Source: Alphaproteobacteria bacterium
GTDB lineage: Bacteria > Pseudomonadota > Alphaproteobacteria > Acetobacterales > Acetobacteraceae
DNA: 57,546 nt
Reading direction: 5' to 3'
NCBI GenBank assembly: GCA_016869715.1
Contig: VGDM01000017.1
Span: 1-57,546, forward strand
Shown here: positions 55,523 through 57,546 of the stretch, piece after piece
Position numbering within the stretch: the first letter of the stretch is position 1
Layout of the letters: every line of letters begins with the position of its first letter
The notes under the pieces: generated by a model
What the model was told of the DNA's origin: nothing
What the model saw: only the letters and a program-made list of their open reading frames with translations
The model's database searches: none
Program-made: the position numbers and the translations under genes

Positions 55523-56395
55523 TTAAAGCGCTTCAGCGCCGGAGATGATTTCGATCAGCTCGCGGGTGATGTTCGCTTGACGTGTGCGATTGTAATTTAG
55601 CGTAAGCTTGTTGATCATTTCGCCCGCATTGCGCGTGGCATTGTCCATGGCTGTCATCTGGCTGCCATAGAAGCCGGCGGCATTGTCCAGCAGGGCGCGA
55701 TAGATCTGAATGGCGAGGTTCTGTGGTAGCAGGCGCGCCAGAATTTCTTCCTCGGCCGGCTCAAACTCATATTGCGCACCGCTATCGGCAGCCACTTCGG
55801 GCAGCGGCGCGGGAATAAGCTGTTGGCCCACCGGCGTCTGGCTGATCACGTTCCGGAAACGGTTATAGATCAGCGTGCAGACATCGAATTGGCCGCCATC
55901 CAGCATATCGCTGATCCTGGCGCTGACTTCCGCGGCATCTTCGAAACCAATCCGCTTCTTGTTGGCGAAGCTGATCTCTTCAACGATGCGATTGGCGAAT
56001 TCGCGCCGCAGATAAACGGCGCCCTTGCGGCCCACGGTGACGATCTTCACCGTCTTGCCTTCGGCTTCCAGCGCACGCACCTGGGCACGGGCGAAGCGGC
56101 CGACATTGGTGTTGAAGCCGCCACAAAGGCCGCGCTCGGCAGTTACCACCACCAGCAAATGCACCTTATCCGCGCCAGTGCCCACCAGCAGCTTCGGCGC
56201 ATCAGGCGTGCCGGCAACCGATGCGCCAAGGGACGCCAGCATCCGTTCCATACGCTCAGCGTAAGGGCGAGCGGCTTCGGCCTGGCTTTGCGCACGGCGC
56301 AGCTTGGCCGCCGCCACCATTTTCATCGCCTGCGTGATCTTGCGCGTGGATCTCACGCTATTGATCCGCAGACGTAGGCTTTTCAGGCTGGGCAT
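55523..56395 (-). CDS. atpG: ATP synthase F1 gamma subunit
   Basis: A 290-residue gamma subunit. The N-terminal helix is [20 protein letters not shown] with [16 protein letters not shown], the central Rossmann-like part has [11 protein letters not shown], and the C-terminal helix ends [20 protein letters not shown]. It forms the rotating central stalk. The gap to atpA is 25 bp. Confidence 0.97.
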   Translation of the reverse strand: MPSLKSLRLRINSVRSTRKITQAMKMVAAAKLRRAQSQAEAARPYAERMERMLASLGASVAGTPDAPKLLVGTGADKVHLLVVVTAERGLCGGFNTNVGRFARAQVRALEAEGKTVKIVTVGRKGAVYLRREFANRIVEEISFANKKRIGFEDAAEVSARISDMLDGGQFDVCTLIYNRFRNVISQTPVGQQLIPAPLPEVAADSGAQYEFEPAEEEILARLLPQNLAIQIYRALLDNAAGFYGSQMTAMDNATRNAGEMINKLTLNYNRTRQANITRELIEIISGAEAL

Positions 56396-56420
56396 TGGTT
56401 ACTCTCCCGCAGGCCCAACC

Positions 56421-57546
56421 TTAAGCGAAGCTTTTGGCGAAGCCATCAAGGAAGGCAATAAGCTTCGTTTCCGTATCCTTCTTGATCTCACGATCATTGC
56501 GGATGGCGGCCACGATATCCGGCGCGCTTGACTTCAAGTCACCCAGCAGGCGGCTTTCGAATTCACCCACCTTATTGAGCGGCAGGCGATCCAGATAACC
56601 GCGCGTGCCGGCAAAAATTGCAATCACCTGATCTTCAACGGCAACCGGCTTGAATTGCGGCTGCTTCAGCAGCTCGGTCAAACGCGCACCGCGCGCCAGC
56701 AGCGCCTGGGTGGAAGCGTCAAGATCCGAGGAGAACTGCGCGAAGGCCGCCATTTCGCGATACTGCGCCAATTCCAGCTTGATCTTGCCGGCCACCTGCT
56801 TCATCGCCTTGACCTGCGCGGCGGAACCCACGCGGGACACCGATAGACCGACATTCACCGCAGGGCGGATGCCCTTGAAGAACAATTCGGTTTCAAGGAA
56901 GATCTGACCATCCGTGATCGAAATCACATTCGTCGGAATATAGGCTGAGACGTCACCCGCCTGGGTTTCAATCACCGGCAGCGCGGTCAGGGAACCATTC
57001 CCGGCTTCATCACCCATCTTCGCCGCACGCTCCAGCAGGCGCGAATGCAGGTAGAAGACGTCACCCGGATAGGCTTCGCGGCCCGGCGGACGGCGCAGCA
57101 GCAGCGACATCTGACGATAGGCAACGGCCTGCTTCGACAGGTCATCATAGAAAATGACCGCATGCATGCCATTGTCGCGGAAATATTCGCCCATGGCGCA
57201 GCCCGTATAGGGGGCCAGGAACTGCATCGGCGCCGGGTCGGAAGCGGTGGCCGCGACGATGATGGAATATTGCAGCGCGCCCTGTTCTTCCAGCGTCTTC
57301 ACGAGTTGGGCAACGGTGGAGCGCTTCTGCCCCACGGCAACATAGATGCAATAGAGCTTCTTCGATTCATCATCACCAGCATTGATGGTCTTCTGGTTGA
57401 TGATGGTGTCCACGATCACCGCGGTCTTGCCGGTCTGGCGGTCACCGATGATCAGCTCACGCTGGCCACGGCCAATCGGGATCAGCGCGTCAATCGCCTT
57501 GATGCCGGTCTGCATCGGCTCATGCACCGATTTGCGCGGAATAATG
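56421..57546 (-). CDS. atpA: ATP synthase F1 alpha subunit, partial (5' end beyond the window)
   Basis: The C-terminal about 375 residues of the alpha subunit; the frame runs off the right edge reading [19 protein letters not shown]. The P-loop is GDRQTGKTA, with ELIIGDR just before, and later [20 protein letters not shown]. It forms the non-catalytic nucleotide sites of F1. Upstream atpH and the start codon lie outside. A GTG at 57527 is an internal valine, not a start. Confidence 0.96.
   Translation of the reverse strand, partial: IIPRKSVHEPMQTGIKAIDALIPIGRGQRELIIGDRQTGKTAVIVDTIINQKTINAGDDESKKLYCIYVAVGQKRSTVAQLVKTLEEQGALQYSIIVAATASDPAPMQFLAPYTGCAMGEYFRDNGMHAVIFYDDLSKQAVAYRQMSLLLRRPPGREAYPGDVFYLHSRLLERAAKMGDEAGNGSLTALPVIETQAGDVSAYIPTNVISITDGQIFLETELFFKGIRPAVNVGLSVSRVGSAAQVKAMKQVAGKIKLELAQYREMAAFAQFSSDLDASTQALLARGARLTELLKQPQFKPVAVEDQVIAIFAGTRGYLDRLPLNKVGEFESRLLGDLKSSAPDIVAAIRNDREIKKDTETKLIAFLDGFAKSFA

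Overview
The window reads as chromosome of an alphaproteobacterium, most likely Acetobacteraceae (Rhodospirillales). The signs are high GC, an SufU-containing suf operon headed by an Rrf2 regulator, atpAGDC order, a tRNA-Tyr/tRNA-Gly/tuf/tRNA-Trp/secE/nusG block, and several orphan TctC ('Bug') periplasmic binding proteins. No insertion sequence, prophage or CRISPR array was seen. Family assignments come from recognising protein sequence by eye; no database was searched.

Region by region. 1-1.8 kb: a CoA-binding domain fused to an O-acetylhomoserine sulfhydrylase-type PLP enzyme. 1.9-7.5 kb: a decayed zone. It holds a frameshifted ABM-fold monooxygenase and a cyclohexanecarboxylate catabolic cluster (badR / badH-badI-aliB-aliA). 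In that cluster aliA, aliB and badI each carry several disabling changes, while badH and badR stay open. A metallo-beta-lactamase-fold gene truncated at the 3' end of badR closes the zone. 7.7-11.6 kb: GMC oxidoreductase, carbamoylase-type amidohydrolase and an exported MBL-fold hydrolase. 11.6-18.1 kb: complete suf operon (regulator-sufB-C-D-S-U-T-A, minus strand) with a 15-bp perfect palindrome at the predicted transcription start. 18.2-20.1 kb: alpha/beta hydrolase and rlmB. 20.2-22.7 kb: the tRNA/tuf/secE/nusG block, which is not followed by rplK.

22.7-36.4 kb: accessory metabolism. A ThDP enzyme, two TctC proteins (one next to an Ldh-type dehydrogenase), a DUF4139 protein, a hydratase/hydroxyacid-dehydrogenase pair, an MFS carrier, a second hydroxyacid dehydrogenase and an exported dienelactone-hydrolase-like protein. 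35.3-39.5 kb: a five-gene minus-strand operon lutB-lutC-smr-xre-benE without lutA. 39.6-48.8 kb: an SCP2-like/hydrolase pair, an FAD oxidase, an acyl-CoA ligase, and a leucine-degradation set (isovaleryl-CoA dehydrogenase plus both methylcrotonyl-CoA carboxylase subunits). 48.8-51.4 kb: TctC, cupin, PuuE-like deacetylase and an SMR transporter whose essential membrane glutamate is lysine. 51.4-57.5 kb: ilvC, a ferritin-like di-iron protein, and the distal ATP synthase operon (atpA partial at the right edge, atpG, atpD, atpC) with a clear intrinsic terminator.

The strongest observations are the catabolic cluster caught in mid-decay, the Glu-to-Lys SMR protein, the palindrome at the suf promoter, and the break in the normally conserved nusG-rplK neighbourhood. 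No clearly new multi-gene system was found.
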